Part shown: positions 1-7,610 of the stretch, piece after piece
How positions within the stretch are numbered: the first letter of the stretch is position 1
How the letters are laid out: each line of letters begins with the position of its first letter
Assembly: GCF_023699475.1 (NCBI RefSeq)
Contig: NZ_JALXFV010000001.1
Coordinates: 84,491-127,508, forward strand
Direction of reading: 5' to 3'
DNA: 43,018 bases
Source of the DNA: Halomarina rubra
GTDB lineage: Archaea > Halobacteriota > Halobacteria > Halobacteriales > Haloarculaceae
Position numbers and translations under genes: made by a program
Notes under the pieces: generated by a model
Told to the model about the DNA's origin: nothing
The model's input: the letters and a program-made list of their open reading frames with translations, nothing else
Databases searched by the model: none

Positions 1-491
1 TCGACGGCGACCTCGTGCGGCGAGTCGGCGACGGCCGACCCGGAACGGACGGTGACCTGTGGCGGCGCGGACTCCACGACGAGCGAGAGGGGTCGGGTCG
101 CGCTCACCTCCGCGCCGGTCGCGTTCTCACCCACGACGCGGAGTTCGAGGTCGCGCGCGCCGGGGCTGTCGAACGTCGTCGTCAGCGGGACGGTGAGCGT
201 CCCGCCCTGCGAGAGCGCGCCGAGGTCGTCTGCGGCGGCGAGCGTCTCGTCGCCCTCGCGCAGTTCTACGCGGTCGAGCGAGACGGGCGAGGGACTGCCC
301 GCCGACAGCGAGACGGTCGCCGAGACCGTCGTCGGCGCGCCCGTGACCGGTTGCTCGGGCGTGACCGTCGCGTCGGTGACGGTGAGTCGGGCGTCGGGGA
401 CCTCCTGGGCGAACACGGTCGTCCCCGCGCCGAGCGAGACGACCAGCACCACGGTCAGAGCGACTGTCGCGGGGACCGAGAGACGAGTCAT
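1..491 (-). CDS. Exported CARDB-like protein, 5' part only
   Basis: The start codon is the ATG whose complement ends at 491; the reading frame is open for 163 codons and runs off the left edge, so the C-terminus is missing. The first 29 residues form a signal peptide (MTRLSV, a hydrophobic core, then VFAQE). The rest is beta-rich, Thr/Ser/Val-rich sequence with the spacing of CARDB or COG1361-type adhesion folds seen in haloarchaeal surface proteins; this is an inference from composition, with no catalytic motif visible. A TTTTG-containing box about 27 bases upstream could be its promoter. The product probably acts outside the membrane. It could also be the N-terminal part of a larger S-layer-associated or membrane-anchored protein. 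Confidence 0.7.
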   Translation of the reverse strand, partial: MTRLSVPATVALTVVLVVSLGAGTTVFAQEVPDARLTVTDATVTPEQPVTGAPTTVSATVSLSAGSPSPVSLDRVELREGDETLAAADDLGALSQGGTLTVPLTTTFDSPGARDLELRVVGENATGAEVSATRPLSLVVESAPPQVTVRSGSAVADSPHEVAV

Positions 492-619
492 CGAGTACCG
501 TACGTAGCCGCCGACCGCGCAAAAGCGTGGCGACGATTCCGGCTCCTGACCCGCTCTCTCGGGCAAAAACGACGCTTCGGTAAACGAGACTGTTCCGGGT
601 GTCGGGAGTCGAGGGGTGG

Positions 620-1999
620 CTACTCCTCGGCTTCGAGTTCGTCGTTCCCGTCGCCGTCGGCCTCGCTCTCCCCCTCGCCGTCGTTGTCTTCGTCCTCCTC
701 GACGACTTCGAGACCGCGGTTGTTGACGGCGTAGGCGTCGAGTCCGACCTCCGAGAGGAACTGTTTGTACTCGCGTTCACAGCGCTCGGCGCGTTTCTGC
801 TTCTCGCTGGCGCGGTCGCACAGTTCGAGCAGGTCCTCGGGCACGTCGTTCTCGTGGACGATCCAGTGGTTGACGAGGTCCGACAGTCGGCGGATGGGCG
901 AGGTGAAGTGGCCGTATATCTCGAAGTTGAGCGCGTGGTGGCCCCCGAACGGGTCGTTCATGTACTTCGCGCGGGGCATGACGCGCATCACGGCGCGCTG
1001 TATCTTCCGCAACTGGCGGCCCGGTGCCTGTTCGAGCGTCGCGTTGACGGCGATTCGGGGGTCCTCCCAGGAGTCGCTGGGGATGGAGACGCCGTCCAAC
1101 TCTTGAATCTCGGTGAGTGCGCGGTCCCACTCGTCGGGGGAGGGCTGGGGGTGGACGCGGTACATCGCCTCCACGCCCCGCTGGAACATCAGGACGTGCG
1201 TGACGGCCTTGTTCGCCTTCAGCATGCACTCCTCGATGATGGTGTGGGCACGGTCCCGCGACGGGTTCAACACGAGCGAGCCGTCCTCCTTGCGCTGTTC
1301 GTGCATCTGCTCGGCCAACTCGAACACCAGCGAGCACTCCTCGTGGAGCGGCGCGTCGGGGTCGTCCAGGCGGTTCTCGGCCTGCGTGTAGGTGAGGCGC
1401 TCGTCGGAGTGGATGACGGACTTGTAGATGTCGATGGACTCGTAGCTGAGGGTCTCGCCGTCCAGTTCCATCTCGACGGTGTGAGCCAGTCGGTCCTCGT
1501 TGGGCACCAGCGAGCAGACGGTCTCGGCCAGCACCGGCGGCAGCATGTGGATGGTGTAGGCCGGGAGGTACACCGTGTTCCCGCGTTCGACGGCTTCGGC
1601 CCACATCTCGCTACCCGGGTGGACGTAGTGGCTCACGTCGGCGATGTGGACCCACAGTCGGTAGCCGTCGTCGGTGCGTTCGACCGAGATGGCGTCGTCG
1701 AAGTCCTGGGCGTCGATGGGGTCGGTCGTCCACGTCGTCAGCTCTCGGAGGTCCTTCCGCTCGTCTAGCTCCGACTCTATCTCGGCCTCGACGCCAGTGG
1801 TCCGTTCTTCGGCCTCGTCGAGGACGGCCTGGGGGAAGCCGTCGCGAATCTCGAACTTCTCGAAGAGGTCCTCGCGTTTGTTCGCGAGGTGGCGGGCGAG
1901 TTCCTCGTCGATCTCGACCGGTCCCTGGCCTTCGGCGGTGCCGGCCTCGGCCTGGGCCGCCTGCTTCTCGTCTGCGGATTCCTGCTCCTGGTCGCTCAT
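620..1999 (-). CDS. rnr: Ribonuclease R-like 3'-5' exoribonuclease (RNB domain only)
   Basis: This 459-residue protein has the RNase II/R catalytic (RNB) domain, which degrades RNA processively from the 3' end with Mg2+. The active-site aspartate cluster is DPIDAQDFDDAIS, with D93, D99, D101 and D102 at the spacing of the four catalytic Asp of bacterial RNase R, and YGHFTSPIRR lies at residues 362-371. There are no cold-shock domains before and no S1 domain after the RNB domain, so it is much shorter than bacterial RNase R (about 800 residues). Haloarchaea are known to lack an exosome and to rely on an RNase R homologue. The last 30 residues are acidic. The frame stays open upstream to 2194, but ATG 1999 begins a typical acidic haloarchaeal N-terminus and is preferred. 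Confidence 0.92.
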   Translation of the reverse strand: MSDQEQESADEKQAAQAEAGTAEGQGPVEIDEELARHLANKREDLFEKFEIRDGFPQAVLDEAEERTTGVEAEIESELDERKDLRELTTWTTDPIDAQDFDDAISVERTDDGYRLWVHIADVSHYVHPGSEMWAEAVERGNTVYLPAYTIHMLPPVLAETVCSLVPNEDRLAHTVEMELDGETLSYESIDIYKSVIHSDERLTYTQAENRLDDPDAPLHEECSLVFELAEQMHEQRKEDGSLVLNPSRDRAHTIIEECMLKANKAVTHVLMFQRGVEAMYRVHPQPSPDEWDRALTEIQELDGVSIPSDSWEDPRIAVNATLEQAPGRQLRKIQRAVMRVMPRAKYMNDPFGGHHALNFEIYGHFTSPIRRLSDLVNHWIVHENDVPEDLLELCDRASEKQKRAERCEREYKQFLSEVGLDAYAVNNRGLEVVEEDEDNDGEGESEADGDGNDELEAEE

Positions 2000-2258
2000 G
2001 GCCTCGTGTAACGAGAGCGTGTAGTTAGGCGTGTCGGGGCTAGCGTGGTGGTTCGTGAGCCGTGACGTTACCGTGGCCGAGACCGGGGCCTCGAAACCCC
2101 TCGGGCCGACGACTCGGTGCGGCGGGCGCGCTCCTGGCCACCGCAACCGAGACGGCGCGACCGTCGCGCCCGAGCGCGTTCGAGGCGTCGTCACCCCTGG
2201 CCGTCGACGCGTCGAGAGTCAGCGAAGAAACGGAAGGAGAACAGACTACTGCTGACTC

Positions 2259-2555
2259 TCACTTCGATTCGAGCGGTCCGTAGCGCTCGACGACCTGTTC
2301 CTCGTAGCGCCGGAGGAACTCCTCTTGGTTCAGCCGTCCGTGGCGAGCGATGTCGACGAGGAGTGCCTCCAGTTCGGCACGTGGCTGGTGACAGAGGTCG
2401 CGGTGGCACGCCTTGCAGACGTACTCGAACTCCTTGCCGGAACGCGACCAGCGGTCGCCCTCCTTGTCGTACTCGCGGGCGGACGGACGGTCCACGGTGG
2501 TTCCACAGGCGACACAGTCGACGCGGTCGGACCCGCGTTTTCGCCAGCCCCACAT
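2259..2555 (-). CDS. Small zinc-finger protein (DUF7562-like)
   Basis: The 98-residue protein has two Cys pairs, CVAC (residues 14-17) and CKAC (47-50), followed by HRDLCHQPR, a pattern expected to bind one zinc ion. The C-terminal half is helical and charged. It looks like a family conserved in haloarchaea that I recall as DUF7562, but I am not certain of the number. It lies 259 bases upstream of the RNase R gene on the same strand and is divergent from the PUA gene, with a TTATCG box about 30 bases before the start. No function can be assigned; nucleic-acid or protein binding is the usual role of such fingers. Confidence 0.8.
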   Translation of the reverse strand: MWGWRKRGSDRVDCVACGTTVDRPSAREYDKEGDRWSRSGKEFEYVCKACHRDLCHQPRAELEALLVDIARHGRLNQEEFLRRYEEQVVERYGPLESK

Positions 2556-2692
2556 CTCGTTCGTCTCTACGTGGGCCTCGGCTTATCGCTTTTCGCTCCT
2601 GTCACGACAGTCACGGGTCACGACGTGATGGGGGTGGGCCGACAGGACCGGCACGCGCCGCGGAGCCTCACGAGGCGTGACGTGTCGGGCGG

Positions 2693-2697
2693 TTTAT
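2693..2697 (+). promoter_or_regulatory. Putative TATA box of the PUA gene
   Basis: TTTAT in a GC-rich setting, centred about 27 bases before ATG 2722. This spacing puts the transcription start at or next to the start codon. Confidence 0.45.
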
Positions 2698-2721
2698 CCG
2701 GTTCGGCCGCGAGCATCGGGT

Positions 2722-3210
2722 ATGCAGGTGAAGTCCCGCCATCACCTCCGAAGCGACGCCATCCGGCGCATCGAGGAGACGCTCGCCGACCAGCTCGGCG
2801 TCGAGTTGACCGGCGACTCGTTCGAGCACGTCGAGTTCGAGGACGCCCCGGTCGACCTCGTCCTGGTCGACGGCGACCCGCTGGTCGCGTACTTCGGTGC
2901 GGACGGCGACGAACCGTTCCTCACGGTCCGCGGGGCCAACGAGTTCCCGCCGGAGAAGCGCGTCGTCACCGTCGACGCCGGCGCGGTGTCGTTCGTCTCG
3001 GGCGGCGCGGACGTGATGCGCCCGGGCATCGTCGAAGCCGACGACGCCATCGCCTCGGGCGACCTCGTCGCCATCGCCGAAGAGACCCACGGGAAGGTCC
3101 TCGCCATCGGTCGCGCGCTCGAAGCGGGCACGGACCTCGTCGGCGACGAGGGAAAGGTCGTCGAGTCGGTCCACCACGTCGGCGACGACCTCTACGAACA
3201 GACGTTCTGA
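2722..3210 (+). CDS. PUA-domain RNA-binding protein (MCT-1/Tma20-like)
   Basis: The 162-residue protein has an N-terminal pre-PUA region (residues 1-75, beginning MQVKSRHHLRSDAIRR) and a C-terminal PUA domain (about 76-155) with the core signature VTVDAGAVSFVSGGADVMRPGI. Archaeal relatives resemble eukaryotic MCT-1/Tma20, which bind rRNA or tRNA during translation; that role here is inferred. The frame extends 15 codons further upstream to 2677, but ATG 2722 fits the family start, and a TTTAT box at 2693-2697 lies about 27 bases before it, as expected for a leaderless haloarchaeal mRNA. The gene is convergent with the lipoprotein gene. Confidence 0.88.
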   Translation: MQVKSRHHLRSDAIRRIEETLADQLGVELTGDSFEHVEFEDAPVDLVLVDGDPLVAYFGADGDEPFLTVRGANEFPPEKRVVTVDAGAVSFVSGGADVMRPGIVEADDAIASGDLVAIAEETHGKVLAIGRALEAGTDLVGDEGKVVESVHHVGDDLYEQTF

Positions 3211-3274
3211 ACGGCCACAGTCGGTCCTGCGCCCTCCGCTCCACTATCGGTGGCCCCCTCCCTTTCACCGACGG

Positions 3275-3952
3275 TCAGTCCGCACAGACGCTCGTCACGT
3301 CGACGTCGTCGCCGTCGACGGTGACCGAGACGTCGGCGACCGACTCACCGACCGAACACGAGAGCGTCGTCGCGCCGACGACGGTCCGCTCCTCGTCGTC
3401 GACGTGGACCTCGACGAGGACGTAGCGGCGGTCCTCACCGGGGAGGTCGGTGGTCAGCGACTCGCCGGGGTCGACCTCGACCTCGGTGTTCGCCTGGACG
3501 ACCTCGACGGGGCGGACGTCGACGGTGTCGAACGTCAGCGCGTCGTCGAGTGACTGCTCGTCGAGGACGACGACGTCGGTCGAGCCGTCCGCTTTCGCGA
3601 GCTTCACCGCCTCGATGGGTCCTTTGGTGACCGTCACCGCGACGACGTAGTCCGCCCCGCCGTCGTTGGTGAGACGGAGCGTCTCGGGGACCGGCGTGGC
3701 CGTCGGCTCGGCGGTCCCCGCGTCGTCGGTCACCGTCTCCGTCTCGCCCCGAGCGGCCTGGTCGGTGTCGTCGGTGTCGTCGGTGTCGTCGGTGGTGGCG
3801 GTGTCGCTTCCGTCGGTCGTCGGCGCGCCCGGACCGCCCGGGGCGTCGCTCTCGTTCGAGGCGTTGTCTGCCGGACGGTTGACGTCGATGGCGCTACAGC
3901 CGGCGAGCACGACGAGGGCCGCGAGTGCGACCACGACGACCGTACGTCTCAT
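3275..3952 (-). CDS. Putative lipoprotein with acidic Thr/Asp linker
   Basis: The 225-residue protein starts with MRRT, a hydrophobic stretch and the lipobox LAGC (Cys19), so it is probably exported and anchored by lipid. Residues 30-85 are a low-complexity Asp/Thr/Gly linker containing DDTDDTDDT repeats, typical of haloarchaeal cell-surface spacers. The folded part (about 90-225) is beta-rich with two late cysteines (CSVGESV and VCAD at the end) that could form a disulfide. I do not recognise the domain. An ATTTACT box lies about 30 bases upstream. The gene follows the YgfZ-like gene after 171 bases on the same strand. Role unknown. Confidence 0.8.
   Translation of the reverse strand: MRRTVVVVALAALVVLAGCSAIDVNRPADNASNESDAPGGPGAPTTDGSDTATTDDTDDTDDTDQAARGETETVTDDAGTAEPTATPVPETLRLTNDGGADYVVAVTVTKGPIEAVKLAKADGSTDVVVLDEQSLDDALTFDTVDVRPVEVVQANTEVEVDPGESLTTDLPGEDRRYVLVEVHVDDEERTVVGATTLSCSVGESVADVSVTVDGDDVDVTSVCAD
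3761..3794. repeat. 9-base tandem repeat in the lipoprotein linker
   Basis: GTCGGTGTC is repeated nearly four times and encodes the (DDT)n run in the linker of the lipoprotein. It is in frame and is a candidate site for length change by slippage without breaking the gene. Confidence 0.85.
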
Positions 3953-4123
3953 GGTTGACAGTATTCGACGGCCGAGAGTAAATCCCTTCTCCCCGATTTC
4001 GTCAGCTGAGACGCGCTCGCAGGATTTGCGAGAGCATCGTCGAGAGATACCTCTCCGATTTACAGAACATTTTGACTGTCTAGCTGAAGTGACGTTATGA
4101 CGTTCGTGAAACTCGCCCGGTGC

Positions 4124-5224
4124 TCAGTCCTCGGGGTACGTCGGGAGGCGCGCCGACCGGGCGCTCCCGTCGACGAACGGCAGGGAGACGCGTTCGGCCG
4201 GGACTCGTTCGTCGTCCTCGGCGTCGACGGCCACGGCGTCCACGTCGTTCGCGGCGTCGAAGCCGACGTACGCGAACGCGACGGGGCCACCGTAGCTCGG
4301 TCCCGCGACGGCGCGGGTGACCTCGCCGACCGCGTCGTCGCCGGCGAAGACGGGCGCGCCCGCCTGCGGGACGGTCTCGGGTGCGAGGCCGACGAGCCGT
4401 TTCGAGGGCTGACCGACGTTCTCGACCTTCGAGACGACCTCCTGACCGACGTAACAGCCCTTCTCGAAGTCGAGCGCGTTGCGGACGCCCGCGACGTTGG
4501 GGACGCGCCCGGCGAGTTCGGTGTCGAACAGCGGGGTGCCGGCTTCGAGCGTCAGCGTCTCCCACGTCCGGTAGCCGAAGGGGGCTGCGTTGTTCCCGCG
4601 GACGACGAGCGTCTCGAACACCTCGGGGGCGGCGTCGGCCGCGCAGATGACCTCGTAGCCGTCCTCGCCGGCGAGACCGTCGGTCGCGACGACGGTGACA
4701 CCGGCGTCGCCCATCGACCCGCGGACGAACGTGAGCGCGGGTTCGGGCGCGCCGGCGTGGTTCAGCACCGAGGCGATCTTCTCGGTGGCGTAGGGGCCGT
4801 GGACGCCGAAGACGCCGAAGTCGTCGCTGGCGACCCGGATGGAGACGTCCTGGATGAACGTGTTCTCGCGCCACTGGGTCGCGAGGGGCGTCGCGCGGTC
4901 GGGGGGACAGAACACCAGCAGGCGCTCTTCGGTGGTGTAGACGTAGAGGTCGGTGGTGATGCGTCCCTGCGGGTCGAGCAACAGCGCGTAGACGCCGCGG
5001 CCGTCCTCCTCGGGGACGCGGTTCGAGACGGCGTTGTCGACGAAGTCGACGCGGTCCTCGCCCGTGACCTCGACGACGCCGTAGCCCATCTCACAGACGC
5101 CGACGCCGTTGCGGACCGCGCGGTGGGTTCGCTCGGGGCGGCCGTAGTCCTCGACGACGCGCCGTCCGCCCACCGACCGGAACGTCGCTCCGTGGTCGGC
5201 GTGGACATCCTCGATGACGGTCAT
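4124..5224 (-). CDS. Folate-binding YgfZ/GcvT-like protein
   Basis: The 366-residue protein belongs to the aminomethyltransferase (GcvT) fold family. It carries KGCYVGQE at residues 255-262, the signature of YgfZ/IBA57 proteins, which use folate and help build or repair certain iron-sulfur enzymes; true glycine-cleavage T proteins lack this Cys motif. Automatic annotation often calls haloarchaeal members aminomethyltransferase. No other gene of the glycine cleavage system is nearby, which favours the YgfZ-like role. The start ATG 5224 gives a normal N-terminus (MTVIEDVHADHGATF). The assignment to the fold is strong; the exact substrate is not known. Confidence 0.88.
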   Translation of the reverse strand: MTVIEDVHADHGATFRSVGGRRVVEDYGRPERTHRAVRNGVGVCEMGYGVVEVTGEDRVDFVDNAVSNRVPEEDGRGVYALLLDPQGRITTDLYVYTTEERLLVFCPPDRATPLATQWRENTFIQDVSIRVASDDFGVFGVHGPYATEKIASVLNHAGAPEPALTFVRGSMGDAGVTVVATDGLAGEDGYEVICAADAAPEVFETLVVRGNNAAPFGYRTWETLTLEAGTPLFDTELAGRVPNVAGVRNALDFEKGCYVGQEVVSKVENVGQPSKRLVGLAPETVPQAGAPVFAGDDAVGEVTRAVAGPSYGGPVAFAYVGFDAANDVDAVAVDAEDDERVPAERVSLPFVDGSARSARLPTYPED

Positions 5225-5274
5225 GGCTCGACGTTGCCGGCCTCGAAGTAAGACGCCACCGGTCCGGCGAGCGG

Positions 5275-5300
5275 GGGCGGCCCCATCGTGGGGGCCGCCC
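5275..5300. other. GC-rich perfect hairpin between two leftward genes
   Basis: GGGCGGCCCC (5275-5284) and GGGGCCGCCC (5291-5300) form a 10-bp perfect stem with a 6-base loop, followed on the plus strand by a CT-rich tract. It lies in the 102-base gap between the winged-helix-like gene and the YgfZ-like gene. It could end transcription or attenuate it; archaeal terminators do not require hairpins, so the role is open. Confidence 0.5.
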
Positions 5301-5326
5301 TCTCTCTCTCACGAGACCCGCCGCGC

Positions 5327-5623
5327 TCAGAACGGGAACCGTTCGCGCAGGCGGTCGACCAGCGAGGTCTCCTCGTCGGTCTCGTCCTCGTCGGGGACGA
5401 CCTTCTCGGCGGGGCGGATGACTAGCCGACCGTCCTCGCGTTCGGTGGTGATGAGCCGGTCGGACTTCAGCGCGGCGAGCGCCGTCTCCAGGGCGTCGAT
5501 CTCGACCTCGACTCTGGTGCGGAGTTCGAGGACGGTCATCCCCTCCTCGCCGCGGTCGACGAGGGCGTCGAGAACCGTGACCTCGGTGTCGTCACGGCTC
5601 CGGTACTCCCGCTTGACACGCAT
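5327..5623 (-). CDS. Small winged-helix-like protein (DUF6432-like)
   Basis: The 98-residue protein (from ATG 5623, MRVKREYRSRDDTEV) has an alpha-rich region of about 65 residues with the pattern of a winged helix (VTVLDALVDRGEEGMTVLEL, then a second helix pair and a short beta hairpin), followed by an acidic tail ending RLRERFPF. It resembles a haloarchaeal family I remember as DUF6432. A start five codons upstream is possible, but a TTAAG box 25-30 bases before 5623 supports the chosen one. DNA binding is plausible; no target can be inferred. Confidence 0.75.
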   Translation of the reverse strand: MRVKREYRSRDDTEVTVLDALVDRGEEGMTVLELRTRVEVEIDALETALAALKSDRLITTEREDGRLVIRPAEKVVPDEDETDEETSLVDRLRERFPF

Positions 5624-5678
5624 ACGACGGGGTAGCACGCCGTGGGTCTTAACCTGTGGCGTCGGGGGTAAGGAGTAG

Positions 5679-5686
5679 GCTTATGT
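5679..5686 (+). promoter_or_regulatory. Putative TATA box of the zinc-ribbon repeat gene
   Basis: GGCTTATG centred about 27 bases before ATG 5710; a second box on the opposite strand at 5648-5653 serves the divergent gene. Confidence 0.4.
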
Positions 5687-5709
5687 GCCGAACGCGGTAG
5701 AAAAAGCCA

Positions 5710-6636
5710 ATGGCTCTCACGTGTACGCTTCTCGGCCACGCGTTCGACGACTACGAGGTCGTCCGCGAGCGCGAGGAGCGCGGAAGCGAGGTGGTCACCT
5801 CCATCCGCGAGGTTGCCGTCTGCGACCGGTGTGGTGCCGAGCGGGTGCTCTCGGAGAACACCGAGGTGACGAGTATCGTGGACGCACCGGCGGACGTCGA
5901 CGGGAGCGAAGTCGAGAGCGACGACGACCGCGAACCGGGTGCGTTCGAGACGACGGGCGAGGACGACCCCTCCGACCGGTTCGCCCCGGACACCGAACCG
6001 TCCGAGGGAGTGGAGGCGGCCACCACGCCGACCGACGATTCCGCTCCCGAGGCGACCGACGGTGTCGCCACCGCCCCCACCGACTCCACGGATTCCACCG
6101 ACTCCACGGATTCCACCGACTCCACGGATTCCACCGACTCCACGGACCTCGACGACGACGGCGCGGAACTCGTCGAGAACGACGCCGACGGCCCCGACGT
6201 GGGTGGGCTGGACGAGGTCGCCGAGACCGACGAGGTCGCAGAGGGAATCTCGGCAGACGGTCGGAGCGAGGAGAGTTCCGACGACGCCATCATCCTCACC
6301 GACGACCCCGACCAGCGCGAGTACGGCGAGTGGCCGGCCCACGACGGCCAGCAGTACCGTCCGTGGGACCCCGACCGACTGCTCGACGACCCCGACGCCG
6401 AGGACGACGACGGCCCCACCGTCGCCGAGGTGATGGGCAACGGGACCGGCGGGGACGACCCCGAGGAGGAGGACGAGGGGCCCGAGTTCGAGGAGACCGC
6501 CGGAACGCCGGCCGAGACGACGTTCCACTGCCCGGACTGTGGCTTCGAGACGCCCGCGGGAGCGGTGTCGTTGCGGGCTGGCGACGTCTGCCCGGAGTGT
6601 CGGTCCGGCTATCTCGTCGCTGAACGGAACCCCTAA
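5710..6636 (+). CDS. Acidic protein with N- and C-terminal zinc-finger motifs (DUF7093-like)
   Basis: The 308-residue protein has a conserved N-terminal domain (about 1-55, with CDRCG at residues 38-42), a long acidic disordered middle that includes an (STD)n run, a second conserved block (EYGEWPAHDGQQYRPWDPD) and a C-terminal zinc ribbon (FHCPDCGF ... CPECRSGY). It matches the look of a haloarchaeal family I recall as DUF7093; its role is not known. The ribbon suggests binding to nucleic acid or to a partner protein. It is followed after 25 bases by the DUF5611 gene on the same strand, so the two may be co-transcribed. The tandem repeat in the middle is unusual for an otherwise conserved protein. 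Confidence 0.82.
   Translation: MALTCTLLGHAFDDYEVVREREERGSEVVTSIREVAVCDRCGAERVLSENTEVTSIVDAPADVDGSEVESDDDREPGAFETTGEDDPSDRFAPDTEPSEGVEAATTPTDDSAPEATDGVATAPTDSTDSTDSTDSTDSTDSTDSTDLDDDGAELVENDADGPDVGGLDEVAETDEVAEGISADGRSEESSDDAIILTDDPDQREYGEWPAHDGQQYRPWDPDRLLDDPDAEDDDGPTVAEVMGNGTGGDDPEEEDEGPEFEETAGTPAETTFHCPDCGFETPAGAVSLRAGDVCPECRSGYLVAERNP
6079..6146. repeat. 18-base tandem repeat inside the zinc-ribbon gene
   Basis: The unit ACCGACTCCACGGATTCC is repeated about 3.8 times without visible decay and encodes alternating Thr-Asp-Ser. Synonymous codons alternate (TCC ACG / TCC ACC) in step with the 18-base unit rather than the 9-base protein unit, which indicates recent duplication at the DNA level. 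Confidence 0.88.
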
Positions 6637-6661
6637 ACCCTCCCTCGTCTACGCACTGCAC

Positions 6662-7042
6662 ATGCGCGAGTACAAGATGCGGCGCGGCGAGCACCTCGAA
6701 GACCGAATGCCCGACCTCAAGGCGAGCGTCGAGGACTACTTCGGCCCCATCACCGAGACGGAGGAGTTCAAGGGCAGCGACCTCTACGTCGTCGGCGAAC
6801 CGGACAACCCGGTCTTCGAGCGTATCGTCGCCGGTGCAGTCTCGTACTCCGGGAAGAAGGACAAACTCGCGGTCGACTTCGTCGAGCGCGACCCGACCGA
6901 ACTCTCGCCCGACGACCTCGAGTCCGCCGGTGAGGCCGTCTCGGCGAAGAACGAGTTCCTGCTCGAAGCGACCGGTCGCGACGCCAAGAGCCGTCGCGAA
7001 TCGCTCAAGCGCGCCGTCGAGGACGACTCCCCCGACTTCTGA
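6662..7042 (+). CDS. DUF5611-like conserved archaeal protein
   Basis: The 126-residue protein starts MREYKMRRGEHLEDRMPDL and contains a central beta-alpha region with GDKLAVDF-like strands and an acidic Lys/Arg-poor tail. I recognise it as the archaeal DUF5611 family; no biochemical role is established that I know of. ATG 6662 was chosen because the family begins at this MREYK motif; the frame runs upstream to 6539 only because it overlaps the previous gene out of frame. It sits 25 bases after the zinc-ribbon gene. Confidence 0.83.
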   Translation: MREYKMRRGEHLEDRMPDLKASVEDYFGPITETEEFKGSDLYVVGEPDNPVFERIVAGAVSYSGKKDKLAVDFVERDPTELSPDDLESAGEAVSAKNEFLLEATGRDAKSRRESLKRAVEDDSPDF

Positions 7043-7104
7043 AGGCGACGTCACTCGCCACTTCCGATCTCACACCGTCGAACAGCGACTGCAGAGAGGG
7101 TCCG

Positions 7105-7461
7105 CTATCGCGTCAGCTTCTCGCGGCTGATGTTCACGCCCGTCGGCGTGATGATGAGCTGGTCGTCGTCCTTCTGGACGATGTCGCCACCGACCTCCCG
7201 AGCGACCTGCTTCAACTCGTCGGAGATGTGCTCCATCGTCCGGTCGCTCGTCGTGTGCCGCGTGATGTCGGCGACGACGATGTCGCCGTCGTAGACGGCG
7301 TCCTTGATGGCGATGATGTCCTGTTTGTCGCCGATCTTCGCGATGTGGATGCTCGTGCCGCCACCGCCGGACTCCGCCTCGAAATCGTCGACGTCGAGTT
7401 CGACGTACTCGTCGGTGCTGCGCGTGCCGCGCCCACCGATGAGCTTGTCCATAAGACCCAT
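7105..7461 (-). CDS. sepF: Cell division protein SepF
   Basis: The 118-residue protein is the archaeal SepF, which anchors FtsZ to the membrane at mid-cell and is essential for division in studied haloarchaea. The first residues MGLMDKLIGG form the short amphipathic membrane-binding helix. A disordered acidic linker (about 12-35) follows, then the compact SepF domain (about 37-115: IHIAKIGDKQDIIAIKDAV and IVVADITRHT). The length and architecture are as expected. It stands alone, divergent from the subtilase gene, with a CATAATTC box 26-33 bases upstream. Confidence 0.94.
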   Translation of the reverse strand: MGLMDKLIGGRGTRSTDEYVELDVDDFEAESGGGGTSIHIAKIGDKQDIIAIKDAVYDGDIVVADITRHTTSDRTMEHISDELKQVAREVGGDIVQKDDDQLIITPTGVNISREKLTR

Positions 7462-7486
7462 ATCCCGTGAAGGGGACCGTTGCGGG

Positions 7487-7494
7487 CATAATTC
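7487..7494 (-). promoter_or_regulatory. Putative TATA box of sepF
   Basis: GAATTATG on the minus strand, 26-33 bases before the sepF start codon, consistent with a leaderless or near-leaderless transcript. Confidence 0.45.
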
Positions 7495-7571
7495 TTGCGT
7501 CGGACGGCGTTTCCACCGTCAAATTTATATCAGATATCGTTAGACCGACGTTGAAACAACGATATTAGTTC

Positions 7572-7586
7572 GTAATATTATTATAA
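7572..7586 (+). promoter_or_regulatory. AT-rich promoter of the subtilase gene
   Basis: TAATATTATTATAAC lies 25-39 bases before ATG 7611. The whole stretch 7516-7590 is strikingly AT-rich for this genome, unlike the other promoters here, and could hold additional regulator sites. Confidence 0.5.
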
Positions 7587-7610
7587 CAGTGCCACTTCGT
7601 AGCGAACCGC

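Noticed and set aside
2000-2194. N-terminal extension of RNase R
   Set aside because: The frame is open but the added residues are basic and low-complexity, unlike an acidic haloarchaeal protein, and the ATG at 1999 gives a normal start.
4097-5251. 384-codon open frame on the plus strand
   Set aside because: Antisense shadow of the YgfZ/GcvT-like gene.
6079-6146. CRISPR-like array
   Set aside because: Repeat unit is 18 bases with no spacers and codes in frame for a Thr/Asp/Ser linker.
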